Shown here: in pieces, positions 1 through 12,039 of the stretch
Position numbering within the stretch: position 1 is the first letter of the stretch
Layout of the letters: each line of letters opens with the position of its first letter
Assembly (NCBI RefSeq): GCF_002994745.2
Contig: NC_037094.1
Location: 65,688,989-65,752,988, forward strand
Direction of reading: 5' to 3'
DNA length: 64,000 nucleotides
Origin: Rosa chinensis
Taxonomy: Eukaryota; Streptophyta; Magnoliopsida; Rosales; Rosaceae
Made by a program: the position numbers and the translations under genes
Notes under the pieces: generated by a model
Database searches by the model: none
What the model was told of the DNA's origin: nothing
Seen by the model: the letters and a program-made list of their open reading frames with translations, nothing else

Positions 1-343
1 GGCCTTCAGATTCGCCCTCCTCCTCTTCCTCCTCATCGTCATTGCCACCGCCTGCATTTCCCTCCCAATAAAAACGGCACCTCTCTCTCTCTCTCTCTCT
101 CTCTCTCAGAAAGTAGACGAGGCCATGATCGGATCAATACATGTATTCCCAACGAGCTCATCGTCGAGATCTTCCTGCGACTCGACTCCAAGCCCAGCCA
201 CGACTCTCCAGTTTCGGCGGCTTCGGTACCAGTTTCGACTCTCCAGAAACATGGACACGATGGTGGTGATCTGGAAAATGCCGGAGGCCATGGCTTGGGT
301 CGGGTCTCTCCTGGATTGAACCGACCCGCGGCGCCCTTCTAGA
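1..343 (+). pseudogene. Possible gene fragment at the left edge (F-box-like motif)
   Basis: Two overlapping plus-strand frames are open from the window edge. Frame 1 runs to a stop near 343 and contains NELIVEIFLRLDSKP at about 151-195, which resembles the start of an F-box domain. Frame 2 runs to 319 and begins with a strongly hydrophobic Leu/Ile-rich stretch like a signal peptide. A CT repeat separates the two suggestive parts. No single frame carries a complete domain, and the F-box-like part lacks the usual preceding Leu-Pro and following Val-Lys-Ser/Cys. It may be the end of a gene lying to the left, a chimera of fragments, or chance. The function is not assigned. Confidence 0.25.
84..107. 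repeat. CT microsatellite
   Basis: Uninterrupted CT dinucleotides. Together with nearby C-rich and CA-poor sequence this is typical of plant 5' UTRs, but no promoter could be placed next to it. Confidence 0.9.
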
Positions 344-3130
344 TCCCGAAAATCCTGAAAGATCATCTCGGCCCCTTCCCAAACCCTAACATTACTACTT
401 CCCCGATTACAATTCCGGCGAGAATTTCAAGAAAAATGAGAGGAAAGTTTGGTGTTCGGCACAGGGATCTGGAAGCTGAGGGTAAAGTTGTCAATTTTAT
501 TTTAAGTTGGCTCAATGGAAATAAAAATCTATTAGTGGAATAAGTGAAATAATTTTAACTCATTTTAATATTTTGGATCAAGAACCCTAAATTTATCAGA
601 GAAGAACATATCTATTTATATACTACCTAGCCTTTTCAAGTTTAATGTAGCCACCAACAAACCGCTACACGTACATTTAGTCTGGCAATAAATCGATAAA
701 GGTGTATACAGATACATGATATTGTTAGTAAGAATCCTGTGAACCCTACAGCTTAAGATCCCAACCAATCATTCTGACTAAAAAAAAAAAAATCCCAACC
801 AATCATCATCATCAAATTACTAGACTACTCCCACATATATTTATATTCCCTGATATTTACTAGTCTCTATAAATATATATATATTACCATTGAGTACCTA
901 CGTAGGATGGAGATTAATTTAAAACGACAAATAAGAATCTGCAGTTGCTACATATATAGTGTTAAGGTCCAAACTCGTTTGGGTATTTTCTTTGAGTTTG
1001 TAGTTTTCTGATGTAACTAGGACTAACTTGGCGTGGTGTAACGTCATTTTTAGTGGGATTGAGCTTACAGATTCTGGCTTACTGTTAGGATGAAGATCAC
1101 ACGACATGTTTTCGAAATTTTCAAATATTTTCTATACGTTCTGTATTCAGAGAATTTGCAATTACAGTCTTCTCATTTCAATTCTCTCAATTACTACTAT
1201 TCACATCTTAGGGTTTACACCTTATTATAGATATAGCAATTCAGTAAGCTCAATTCTGCAATCTAAGAAAACTAGGAATGATCCATGAAAACCCAAATTA
1301 AAGAAAGGCAGGCACACGCTTTAGGTTAAGTACTACTTATATTAGTCTTCACTTCTCAAAGTACTTCAAGTCATGATCGAACCATAACTTAGTTGGTGAC
1401 TATGCAGTATGATCATACCAATCTTGTTCCCCTCACGGCCTCATTAGGAATGACTCCAAAAACCATGGGTCCAACCAGCTGGGATTGGAGCTTGATGCAT
1501 AACACTACCAGTCAAGTCACATATGCTCCTTGATTTGTTTTCTGCATTATAATCCTATCAGCTGAATTACATTGATTCTTAACCACAATAAACTTGGTAT
1601 AAAGTACAAACCAAAGATGGCTTTTCTATATCCTGAGCTTCAATGATTGCTGGGAAGAAGATACAGCGTAAATTCCCCGCCAAAATGATTTTTCATTATT
1701 TCTTGGAGGTGAATGAGAAAAAGACAGTTGTTAGGGTTAGGCCAGAACCATTAATAGCTTGACACCTAAGCAACCCAGTTACAGGGTTAGGTTGAAGGTC
1801 AATGTCAACCCACTGGTTTTCATTTACAATTTTTGGTTTCGAGGGCCTTCCTCCTTGTTTGTGTGCCCACTCTGTGGACAGCAACTCTTCGTGGAGGCAA
1901 AGGACGTCTCTTTGTGGTTTTTGGAGGAGTTCTCTCACACCATCCTCCACTTCCCAAGTTAATTTGGCTCCAGACTTTTGTTGGGCTGGATAATTTCTCT
2001 TGCATGCTTTTCATGATCATCAGCTTTTATTCAGGAGACAAATGGGGTTGAGCCCACGAAATGAATAGATGTGACCTATATGATATATTATCAATATACC
2101 TAAACATGTTAAAAGTGTTTAGTGTCAAGGGTTTAAATAAAGGTGAAGGAGCCTCTTTGTCGGAATCAAATCAAATGCTCGATCGAGCTATTATTTTCAC
2201 TCTGCATGAGGAAAGTAATAATCTTAGAACGTACAGACAGGTCACAGGTACCTACTGAGGAATGCGGACACAGTTTGTATGAAGATCTCAGGCTGCACTT
2301 TGGCAGCTTCCATTTGCTATCTTATATATATATGTATGATTAGGTCCAAATTGATGAATCATTTTTGCTGCTACGATTATAAGACAATCGGTGAAAAGAA
2401 AGCTGTAATCAGACATTTTCACTTCAATTAAATTCTTATGATCGAATGAACATATATTTGTTGTTGGTTTATGTGCGCAGCTAATTTTCACAATTAATCC
2501 GGCTTCAATCTTATAGAGAAGGTCAAGAAATTTTACTTGTTTCCCCAAACATTATTGGCTTTGTGAATGAGATTGAGTTGAGAAGACTGGGGGTGGTTGA
2601 AGATTGATTATTGGCTTCGTGATGGTTCAAACTTAAACAATAGTTTGGGGTCCCTGACTGATAAGTTTCTGGAATTTATGTTGAGGCCCATGCATGTTTC
2701 ACAGAGTAAAACCCAGCCGCAAGTTGTACAGATGAGCCAGCATGCACGTAATGGTTCTATAAAGAGATTGTCCATCACGTTCATTTATGTTAATGGACAA
2801 GTGCGCATGTTTGGCTTCCATTCATCTTTACATAATAATACAGATTTCACTCCCACCTAATTCTGTTTAAATGAACATATAATACACCTCGTACAAGATC
2901 TTAAACTAGAAAGGAGAAACCAAATTTTATCATATGATGATTACAGTTATAACGACATACATGTTGAAAGCGAATGAATTATTATAGTTGGCAAAATCTC
3001 CTTTAGCTGTCCTTTGATCAGATTTTGAATCAATCATTTCATCATACTCCTAATATCACTAGATCAAGTTTCTAGAGTCGCAAACCCTTATCTTTTGGTT
3101 TTGAGGGTGAAACTTGTCACACACACACAC
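344..3130. other. Stretch without a recognised gene
   Basis: AT-rich sequence with scattered short open frames, none with a recognisable domain. One at 1,696-1,950 (-) and one at 2,597-2,860 (+) are the longest, and I could not assign either. There is an A-run at about 781-792 and a CA microsatellite at 3,119-3,130. No tRNA, LTR or terminal inverted repeat was recognised. Confidence 0.5.
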
Positions 3131-3299
3131 ATAGATCATCTCTGCAAATTTTCAGCTAAATTGATGATCGTTAAGGTATCTCACTCGCTTAAACCAATGG
3201 ACGGATTGAATCTGTCAACCTGAACCGTACTAGTTTTAAGGCAATTATCAATGCCTTTAGATCATCATTTTGGCTGAAAATTTGCAGAGACGATCTATA
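3131..3299. repeat. Imperfect hairpin (about 37-bp arms)
   Basis: The left arm at 3,131-3,169 and the right arm at 3,260-3,299 are imperfect inverted copies sharing the core CTCTGCAAATTTTCAGC. They are separated by about 90 bp. The flanking sequence to 3,400 has the look of a dispersed repeat. It may be the inner part of a small non-autonomous transposon. No target-site duplication was found. Confidence 0.6.
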
Positions 3300-3408
3300 C
3301 ACTAATACCTAAAAACTGAACGGTCGAGATGTGGATGTGCGACGGAAAAGTGACCAAAAACTCGAACTTCACACGTTAATTTTCAAAGCGAAGCTCCGCT
3401 CTGGATAT

Positions 3409-3451
3409 GATATGTGTGTGTATGTATGTATGTATGTATATATATATATAT
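3409..3451. repeat. Compound TG/TATG/TA microsatellite
   Basis: Runs of TG, then TATG units, then TA. It lies between the hairpin repeat and the LTR-like block. Confidence 0.85.
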
Positions 3452-3479
3452 TGTACTTACATAGGCATTTGCAAGCATA

Positions 3480-3949
3480 ATCAGGTATAATGAGCCACGC
3501 TCATGCTACCACTAGCGATACCAACTCCCGCCAGAGGAGTGACCTACGGGAACACAGCTAAGCAGACTACCGCCTGAGCCCCGGATCACCGCAGACGCCC
3601 CGCCACGCGCCGCGCCAAGACAACATCAGAAGCTCCAGAAGCTGGGCACTGAGACATATCAGTCCCACATCGAAAACATGGAGAAGATCAGCTCTCTCCT
3701 CACCTATAAAAGGTTCTCTCCTCTCTCCTCATTAATTACGCATTTAATACTTACCTACTGTTACTTTGTCAACACAAATACATTGACTAAGTTAGGCATC
3801 GGAGAAGTGAAGACCGCCTAGTGCGGTCTCCCTCTAACGCCCTCTGTATTTCATTTGACTGGTAGTGGAAACTTTGAGTATCATAGGTAGCGGTCCGCCC
3901 ATCGGACCAGCGTTAACAAAGCTTTAGCTACCGCTGAACTTTGAGCATT

Positions 3950-3952
<3 letters not shown>
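3480..3952 (+). repeat. LTR-like block, probable solo LTR or LTR fragment
   Basis: A GC-richer block with a clear TATA box (CACCTATAAAAGG, 3,701-3,713) and a CT-rich stretch just after it. About 60 bases later a CATTGACTAAGTTAGG motif occurs, and the block ends in ...TAACA before a TA microsatellite. This order is what plant Ty3/Gypsy LTRs show around their transcription start. No internal gag/pol and no partner LTR were found. The left boundary is approximate. Confidence 0.5.

Positions 3953-3980
<28 letters not shown>
3953..3980. repeat. TA microsatellite
   Basis: About 14 uninterrupted TA dinucleotides directly after the ...TAACA end of the LTR-like block. Confidence 0.9.
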
Positions 3981-4840
3981 TGCCTACGATCACTCGTGAT
4001 ATTGCTTATACTAGAATTTGTTCCCGTGCGTGGCTGCGGGTTTTGGAACGAATCTGAAAGTTTAGAAGGATAGAGAATATATTTGAGAAGTAAATTCATA
4101 TGGCAAATCATTTATAACAGAATATGTTGATCATGTCCTAATAACATTACCACTAATATGGATGTGGTAGTGTTTACAAAATAGGTTTCCATAGTTTAAA
4201 GTTAATATAGTTATAGTTGTTGGTGGTAACAGCTTGCAAAAAATAGGTTGTTTTTGTTGCAGGCTAACTTAGTTAAAATCATTGCTTGATCTGCTTGCCA
4301 AAAATAGGCGTAGGGGCAGTTATGGAGGTTGTCCAAAAAGTTGCTTCCTCTGGTTCTGTCTACACAAAAAGTATCATCATAGTTCAGTCGGTTTGCTCCT
4401 TGTTGAAATACTCCATGGATGATGTTGCTGGTTCAATGCTGCCTTCCCTGTCATTGTGAAAGTGAGAAATTATATTAATACTGATATTGGCAAAATTGAA
4501 AGATTTTTAGATTGAAGATGAGAGCACAGAATACAAACTTTTCAATATTGACTTCACTTGATTAAAGGTCTACACTCATCTTGGCTAGTTCAAATATGGC
4601 TCGTAGACCTATTTATTGTCAACAAACATAAGAGTTGGAAAGATTGATGGGGTGCTGCCACCAATACTGCAAAAGTGTGTAAAAATTAGTATCTTTAGGC
4701 CACTTTTGTGGTAGTGTTTCCAGAGTGATCTGAATAGTTGTATGATTGTAGTAAACTGGCCTCACAAACCTATCAACTCAAACTCTAATAACAACCACAT
4801 TTTGACATAAAGCCCCAGAATCTGAACTGATTAACAAAAG
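3981..4840. other. Stretch without a recognised gene
   Basis: No open frame with a recognisable domain, RNA gene or terminal repeat was found. The sequence is unique within the window. Confidence 0.5.
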
Positions 4841-5747
4841 AGAAGTTTTAAATACACAACCCTAATTACTTAATACACACTCCATACTTAATACACCACC
4901 CATTTAATTTCTCATTATAATATTTTACTAAATACACAACCCAAAGTACCTAAAATATCCTTAATCTAAAAAATCATGAAATATCCTACTTTTTCTACTA
5001 TATTAGGATTACTATTTAATACAATTAGTATATTCTATTATATTGACGTTTTGTAAATGACAATATTGATTACTTGTATTTGTTATTGAGAAATTCATAA
5101 AGATTTATTATTGTTCCCTTTAAATAGATGCATATAAATAGGTTTTGTGTTATTTGAGCTTACATCCACCAAACACCATGTTAATCAAGTATAAAATTAT
5201 GAGTTGAACATTCAACCAAAACTATATCACTAGTTTCTCACTTTCTCCACAGTAGTGGAACTAAAAAGTTGTCATTAGAAGGATCAAACAAATTAACAGT
5301 TACAAAGTTTTTTCACATGTGATGTTTTATATTAGAAAATAAATTGATTTATCATAACTCTTAGAACAAAAAATGAAATTAACTAAAAAATGGGAGTAAA
5401 GTGATATGTTTTAAAATTATTTAATGCTATTGATTTTGAAATTCTAAATATTATGGTTTCTAACCTGATTTAATTACAATTTATTTAAGGAAAAATTAAA
5501 TTAGATAGTTTCTAACTTTATTCTTGTATTTAATTGGGAGGCCATGTATAGAAATTTTTTGTGTTTATCTAACTATTTATACATAAATATTTAAATAGAA
5601 TAATATAAGGAAAATATGACTATTTTTTTTCTTCTAGAATGCATAGATGTCTGTTTTTGTCATTAAACTACCTACAAAATCTAATTTGAAATATAAAATA
5701 ATAAGGATGTGTATTAAGTGATTAGGGGTGTGTATTTAAAATTTCTC
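4841..5747 (+). mobile_element. Non-autonomous Mutator-type element, copy 1
   Basis: Terminal inverted repeats of about 43 bp start GAGAAGTTTTAAATACACA on the left, and the reverse complement of the right end reads GAGAAATTTTAAATACACA. The flanks TTAACAAAA and ATAACAAAA form a 9-bp target-site duplication with one mismatch. The inside is AT-rich with no open frame of note. About 907 bp long. Nine-base duplications and long TIRs beginning with G point to the Mutator superfamily. It has lost any transposase and must have been moved by another element. Confidence 0.85.
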
Positions 5748-5948
5748 ATAACAAAATTGTAGATTTTGAAAGGAGAAAAGAGGATTCACGGTCAATAACT
5801 AAACAAAAATAGAATGAAACGAAAGCAGTTTCTTTCCCTATAAAATTGAAGGCATTCCATTTCATCGGTTGGATGCAATGCAAAGTAAAAATTATATGCC
5901 GTACAGATTAATTTTAGGCAGACAACTCATAGTCCATACAAAATTCAT

Positions 5949-5979
5949 ATATATATATATTTATATATATATATATATA
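5949..5979. repeat. TA-rich microsatellite
   Basis: Two TA runs with one interruption, lying between the two Mutator-type copies. Confidence 0.85.
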
Positions 5980-6103
5980 GTTGGTACTTCAATGTTAAAA
6001 TTGAGTAGATAAAAGAAGCAAAAGAAGTCACGAGCATAAAAATAGAATTGAAATGTAAAATTAGTAAATATTGAGGAAGAAGAAAGAGTCAAATAGAACA
6101 AGG

Positions 6104-6283
6104 TTGAGAGAATAAATTTTCTGATATTTTATTCTTCTCACAGTGGAGGTATATAAAGAGGGTTACATGAATACAATTGACCTACGTCTCTATTCTCTAC
6201 CATACACAGAATAGGTAAGTACTAACTACGATATAATTACAATATATTACATTCCTAATGTTACGCTATGACTCACGCTAACA
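6104..6283 (-). repeat. Short LTR, probably Copia type (solo or TRIM)
   Basis: Read on the minus strand the block starts TGTTAGCGTGAGTCATAGC, has a TATA box (CTTTATATACC) and ends in a TTCTCTCA run. This is the layout of a short Copia-like LTR. No gag/pol follows it and no second LTR was found, so it is a solo LTR, a fragment or a terminal-repeat retrotransposon in miniature. It occupies most of the space between the two Mutator-type copies. Confidence 0.5.
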
Positions 6284-6349
6284 GAAAGTACCTCCGAAAA
6301 GCAAGCAGCATGCCTGTTATCTCAATAAAACCACACCCATTAGAATCTG

Positions 6350-7254
6350 GAGAAGTTTTAAATACACACCCCAAATTACTTAATACACACTCCATACTTA
6401 ATACACCACCCATTTAATTTCTTATTCTAATATTTTACTAAATACACAACTCAAAAGTACCTAAAATATCCTTAATCTCAAAAATCATGAAATATGCTAT
6501 TATTTGACTATATTAAGGCTTCTATTTAATATGATTAGTATATTCTAGTATATTAATTGATGTTTTATAAATAACCATATTGATTACTTGTGTTAGTTAT
6601 TGAAAAATCCATAAAGATTTATTATTAATCCCTTTAAATAGATGCATATAAATAAGTTTTGTATTATTTGAGTTCTCATCCACTAAACACCATGTTGATC
6701 AAGTATAAAATTATGAGTTGAACATTTAACCAAAACTATATTAATAGTTTCTCCACAATGGCGGAACTACAAAGTTGTCATTAGAGGGGCCAAACAAATT
6801 AACAATTACAAAGTTTTTTCACCTGTGATGTTTATTATTAGAAAATAAATGGATTAATCATATCTCTTAGGAAAAAGAAAAGAAAAGGAAATTAACTAAA
6901 AAAATGGGAGTAAAGTGATCCATTTTAAAAACATTTAATGCCATTGATTTTGAAATTCTAAATATTATGGTTTCTAACATCACTTAATTACAATTTATTT
7001 AAGGTAAAATTAAATTAGATAGTTTCTAACTTTATTCTTGTATTAAATTAGGAGGTCATGTATAGAAATTTACTGTGTTTATCTAACTATTTATACATAA
7101 ATAGAATAATATAAGGAAAATATGACTATTCTTTTTGTCTTCTAATGTATAGATGTCTGTTTTGGTCATTTAACCTACCTACAAAATTTAATTTGAAATA
7201 TAAAATAATAGGGATGTGTATTAAGTGATTAGGGGTGTGTATTTAAAATTTCTC
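6350..7254 (+). mobile_element. Non-autonomous Mutator-type element, copy 2
   Basis: Same family and orientation as the copy at 4,841-5,747, about 905 bp, alignable end to end by eye with small indels. It has the same GAGAAG.../...TTTCTC ends. Flanks TAGAATCTG and TAGAATATG form a 9-bp target duplication with one mismatch. Because each copy has its own, different target duplication, the pair arose by two insertions rather than by segmental duplication. Confidence 0.85.
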
Positions 7255-8873
7255 TAGAATATGTGAGATTAAATATAAAAGCTCAGCATTTCATTTTTGC
7301 AAAGAGAGAGGCAAAATAAGAACAAATTGGGTTACTTGATGGACAAAGGAAGACAACTTTCAGCTTTAATCCTTGGTTAACATCGTACCATACCCAAGCA
7401 CCTTTCAACCTACATTAAGCCAGCATCTCCATCAATCTACATCCTATTTGATTATGCGTTTATCACAGCTTTGTGGACTATGATTAAACAAATAATCATT
7501 AAGAAAAAAAAAAAAAAAAACAGCCTAGCTATATGTAATCAAGAGTTCAACACAATCTTGAACGAAGATCAACCAATTCAGACTTCAACTAACTAAAAAA
7601 ACTAATCATGGATAGAAACATAATTCAATGGCTTAGAAATTGAGCCTTGAACGCGCAATTGTATGAAAGGCATACGAAGTCAAAATAAACGAAGGAACTT
7701 GAGCTTACAATTCCAAAAATCGTCTTCCTTCTCCTTGTTGATGACAAACCCAATATAACAATCGTAAACCCCTACATCACTGAAACCCCAAATCTGTATC
7801 AGTCAAACAACACCACATAGAATAAAATTTGCCCAATGTATAAAAAGAATACCCTCTTACATTCTTAATATTTGATATCTTTGACCAATGCTAACACTAA
7901 ATCACCAATAAAGCCTTCTCCGGCCAATATCAATAGACCCAAATACTTAAATTTAGAGTTCTGTCCATCAGCGAGGGCCAATTTCTAACTCTACTCGGAG
8001 CTTTAAATTACTTTGTCAATCATGATCTCTCAGCATGGTAGTACGTTACCAAAATGTAGATTACTATCGCTGATTTGAGGTATAATATATATGCATTCGG
8101 TAACCATAACACATTGAAATCTGTACTCATTTTTCCTTACTTCTCTGTTTCTTTCTATTTCACTATAAGAGAGCTACTATGGTGTACGAACCTGAATGAC
8201 ACTTAGAAAGTCACAACATGCACATACAAAGATATAGGTAAAGAAGAATACCAGTGAACAAAGCACTACTAATTCAAGAGAAAGTTTTGGGCAATCCTTA
8301 GCTATGGGATTCCTTTCCTAATCCATTTCTGCAAGTTTATTGAGGTTCTCGTCCTCGTTCATATTTTTCCTTTCCCAAGATCAAACACTAATAAGAAATG
8401 CACATGTACCCACATAATCAAATCCCCATTTTCAGAAACTATTCACTTACATAATAGTTAAAAATAGTATAATTCTTACCAAATGTATATTTCAGAAAAC
8501 AAATGCAAATAGATTTTGAACAATATCTTTGTAAGATACAGTGTAGACATGAAGGGCATCACAAAAATGGACATTCAAATGTTATTAACACGGACATATA
8601 GTCAAGAAGCGATATACTTTGGAGCCAAGTTCATATCTTTTTTGGGTATGAAACTTTTATAAAATAAAAAAAAATAAAAAATAAAAATTTATTTTCTTTG
8701 ATTTTGTTTTTTTCTGCTAAATTTGGTGCCAACTTTGTTAATTAGATAATGTTACTCGGGAACCTAGGTAGCCTAGCAAAGCAAAACCGACTGGACTAAG
8801 CAAAATAAATTCACAAAATTCACCTTGCTAATCCTCCCAAACACAGGCATAAAATTCCCCCAAATTTACATAC
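7255..8873. other. Stretch without a recognised gene
   Basis: AT-rich, with an A-run at about 7,504-7,520. The only structure I recognised is a roughly 75-bp segment at 7,729-7,806, which is similar to 12,424-12,490 in the same orientation. In both, the minus strand reads a splice-acceptor-like tract followed by an exon-like GGGTTTACGATTGT / GAGTTTACTGTTGT segment. No intact gene was found. Confidence 0.45.
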
Positions 8874-9106
8874 TGTTCAAGTAAATCTATATTTGTGTGT
8901 CTGGCCCAAACTCTAGGTTATTTGACCTAGTGGTAATAGGGTTTAATTAGATAATCTCTGAGAATCTTAGAGATTCCTATTCAATGTATGATTACATTTC
9001 CTTGTATGATTCGGATTCTATGCATTGTAATCCTCTATATAAAGAGACCTCTATTATCAATGAAAAGACACAGCAATTCTCTCTCAAATATCGTTTCCCT
9101 AAAATA
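8874..9106 (+). repeat. 5' LTR of element A
   Basis: Starts TGTTCAAGTAAATC and is followed at once by the primer-binding site. It contains a TATA box (CTCTATATAAAG, about 9,032-9,043) and a nearby TATTATCAATGAAAA segment, both shared with the LTRs of element B. About 233 bp. The terminal CA has become TA. Confidence 0.85.
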
Positions 9107-9124
9107 CGTTATCAGCACGAAGCC
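9107..9124 (+). other. Primer-binding site of element A
   Basis: CGTTATCAGCACGAAGCC directly follows the LTR and is identical to the sequence directly inside the 5' LTR of element B (20,161-20,178, minus strand). A TTATCAGCACGA-type site is what I expect for Copia elements primed by part of the initiator methionine tRNA. I infer this from memory of the family. Confidence 0.7.
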
Positions 9125-9525
9125 CTAACCCTGAAACAAATAGCCAAACCCTGATTCAAGAAGCTAAAAACCTTGAATCCGAATACAAAACCTTGAAGCC
9201 TTTTCTGCCTCCACCTCACACCTTGAAGAACTCGATCCCAGGAGTCCAGAACAGGTAGCACCACCTCAAGAACCGGCCAGAAATCTACCGAACCGGCCAC
9301 CGGAAGCTCCATACAACCCGCAGAAAATATTCCACCGGTTCACCATCTTCCAGACATCCAATTTCCACCAAATTTTGTCAAAAGTAGCCCCTCAATCTGA
9401 AGTTTCAGGAACCGGAAGAAACATAACAAAAACTGATCTAAAAAGTACTGAACCGGCCGGCAGATCTTCGTCCAGAAAAACCGGCAGAAGCAGAAAGGAA
9501 AAAAAAAAAAAAAAAGGACTCGCAG

Positions 9526-9599
9526 CCCAAAGAGAGGAAAAGGAGGAGGCCCAGAGAGAAGAAAAGGACGCGGCCCAAAGAGAAGAAAAGGACCGGCCC
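9526..9599 (+). repeat. 24-bp minisatellite in the leader of element A
   Basis: Three imperfect tandem units of GCCCAAAGAGAGGAAAAGGA type. They lie in an open frame at 9,375-9,704 that encodes AAQREEKEEAQREEKDAAQ and similar, but this frame is in the untranslated leader and has no matching frame in element B. I treat it as non-coding. Confidence 0.7.
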
Positions 9600-10134
9600 A
9601 AGCACTTGACGCAGCCTAGAGGGCCACTACCACGTCAGCACGCCTTCATCAGCCACTTCAGCAAGCCGTCAGCAGCCACGTCAGCATCGGTCAACATTGG
9701 TTGACCGAACCTGCAGCCAGAGGTGACTTTTCCGATCAATTTCTGACCACTTTTTCCGATCAAATTTTCCGGCGACCTATTTTGAGGTATTTTTTTTTAT
9801 TAAAAGTTTCCGTTTTTGAAGTTTTTATTTCTTTTCTTCTTTTCTCGGAGACTTGCAACCTCCCTTCTTCTACCCACCTTCTTCATCATAGGGGAGACCA
9901 AATTAAGCCGAACTGTGGGGGCTCGTGCTCACTCCAAGCTTAGAGCTTGTTGAGATCTCCAAACTTAGAGTTTGTATATAATTTATGATCGACCACTTAC
10001 ATCATTGTTTCGATCTAATCCAATACCTCTTGGAATTTAATTTCTTGGAAGCAATTACACTCAGGAATTTTAAATGTTTTCATGGTAGCTTTTTACGCTC
10101 TGAAACTAACCCTTTTTTCTTGTTCGCTTTCAGG

Positions 10135-11251
10135 ATGAGTAACCTGAACAAATTAGACTTTGCTCCATTGGGAACAACTGGCTCTGGATATCACAGGTGG
10201 GTTCGTGATGTCCGCGAGCATCTCAAGGCCGATGGAATTCCGGATATGATTCTTGAGCCTAGCCAGGACGTGCTAACTGTTGAGCAAGCTTAAGCTTTGG
10301 AAGCAAATAGAGCAGCCTTAGAGGCAAATAAGGCGAAAGCCATCATCCTAATGACTCGTCAAATGGATGATTCGCTCCAGTACGAGTGTATGAATGAAGA
10401 AGACCCCAGAAGGTTGTGGGTCTCACTCGAAGAAAGATTTGACAACGTCTATGACTCCCTGCTTCCTGACTTAGAAGTGAGACGTCATAGCCTTGGCTTC
10501 TGTGATTTCAAGTCAGTTCTTGACTACAACTCGGAAGTACTTCGCATTAAATCCTTAATGGAATTTTGTGGTAAAGATATCACAAATGCGATGTTGATTA
10601 ATTGAGAAGACTCTCTCTACCTTCCCCATCTCTGCATTGATGGTTGCTAAGAATTGTCGAATCGATGTTACTGCAGGACAGATCACAAGGTTTCATGAGC
10701 TCATTGGACCTATGAATGTAGCTGAAAAGCATGACAACATCCTTGTGAAGAACTATAATTAGAGATCTGTGGAAACAGAGCATATTCCGGAATCCAATTA
10801 TAGTTTCACCCCTAAGAGAGGGCGCCAAGAGCGAAACCCTAATCTTAGGGATACTTCTGGACGTCCTAGTCCATATAATCGCTCTACTTGGGAAGGTAAT
10901 CGCCAAAATAGGCGAACACGGAACCGAAGAGGTCAACGTGGAAAGAGAGGGGGAGGCAACACCTCTGGCTATGTTGGTGGCGCCACCAACACTAAGAGCC
11001 ATCTAAATGAATCTTTCAAAGCACCTTAATCAATGGAGTTTGAGCAAAGAGATGTATGTTCTCGATGTGGAGTGTCTGATCATTGGGCACACATTTGTAG
11101 AGCTCGTGAAGAAATTATCATCGCCTACAAAGCATATTGTGAAGCGAGAGATGCTCACTATGTGGAACAATAAGATCAAGAAGATGATCTAGAGTGAAGG
11201 GTTGAAGACTACAAATCCGGCTGGGATCAATAGATCGCCAATTCTGTGTAA
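10135..11251 (+). pseudogene. Copia gag (element A), with premature stops
   Basis: Encodes the Gag capsid and nucleocapsid of a Copia element. The start MSNLNKLDFAPLGTTG is the same as in element B. The UBN2-type Gag core follows, then an Arg/Gly-rich stretch and a CCHC zinc knuckle (CSRCGVSDHWAHIC, about 11,056-11,100). The frame is broken by stops near 10,291, 10,603, 10,760, 11,028, 11,173, 11,191 and 11,230, several of which look like decay of CAA, CAG or CGA codons. The stop at 11,249-11,251 corresponds to the gag stop of element B and is probably original. The ATG is preceded by a pyrimidine-rich tract and CAG, which looks like a splice acceptor. Confidence 0.85.
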
Positions 11252-11600
11252 GTCTTTTTATTTTCCAAGAGATGTAATATGCAATTGCCATATATTTTTG
11301 TAGTAGATGCCAATGGTTTAGTCTTTCTTCAAAGTAGTCTCACCCCAAAGTAAGTGTGATGTCTTGGAAGGTTATGAGATTAGTGGTACTTAAGCGAGCC
11401 TTACTCCACCGACATCTCTTTACTAACCTGGTCACATTTATTTTAGAATTACTGAAAGAAGTTAGACGACTACCATTGTTTTGCATTAGCTAGCATTTTG
11501 GATTAGATTTTCTTTGGTCAAAGAGACAATGATGTAACTTTGTTGGCTTATGAATAAAATTTCAAGTTCTTTTTATTATGACTCCATTTTAATTTTGAGC
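11252..11600 (+). other. Non-coding gag-pol spacer of element A
   Basis: Alignable by eye with 16,671-17,031 of element B, but with indels and stops in every frame in both copies, so it is not coding. It begins beside a perfect donor-like GTAAGT (11,248-11,253) that overlaps the gag stop, and contains an AATAAA-type signal near 11,551. The acceptor and the protease active-site segment seen in element B are deleted here. Confidence 0.6.
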
Positions 11601-11905
11601 ATACTTCTTTGTGACTATGATGGCTGCGCCATCAGTATTAATTCAAGGACATGGAATCGCCCAAGTTCCATTTGACAAAAAGGCCCCTTAATTACTGTCG
11701 CAAAAACTCATTACACTCCTAGGGAAAATCACACTTATGAATAGCCAACAGATTCCATGCGAAAACGCATGTAGAGAACGGAAATGAGTTCCCTTGCAAT
11801 GCCTCTAATGATTGCGAACAAAGGCGCATCTTAGAGAAGTTTATGTGTCTTTCTAGTGGACTTTATATCACTATTCGAGATATTAAATCCATTAGCTTCA
11901 ATTGT
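11601..11905 (+). pseudogene. Copia pol remnant (GAG-pre-integrase region)
   Basis: Broken similarity to the segment of element B upstream of integrase: the QGHGIAQ region, then a Cys-rich SNDCEQRRILEKFMC-type stretch and SSGLYIT. Stops and frameshifts are frequent. The element is truncated here. Confidence 0.65.
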
Positions 11906-12039
11906 ACTACCCCCAAGATTCGTTCATACCCTTGAGCTCAATCCAAAAATCTTTCTCTATACCGTGTAACGTGTTTTCCACACATACCTAGACACCATCA
12001 ACACCATTCATCCCAGAACAGAAGCCAACATTTAAATCA

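Larger units (their letters stand above)
8874..11905 (+). mobile_element. Truncated Copia retrotransposon (element A)
   Basis: The order is 5' LTR, primer-binding site, long leader, gag with several stops, non-coding spacer, and a short pol remnant that fades out near 11,905. No 3' LTR is present, so integrase, reverse transcriptase and RNase H are missing. It is closely related to element B (12,905-20,413, opposite strand), with the same LTR ends, primer site, leader motifs and Gag. The right boundary is where similarity to B stops and is approximate. Confidence 0.85.

Noticed and set aside
11968..11985. A TAACGTGTTTTCC stretch that matches the LTR-end/primer-site junction of element B
   Set aside because: Only 13 bases match and nothing LTR-like continues on either side, so it is not good evidence for the missing end of element A.
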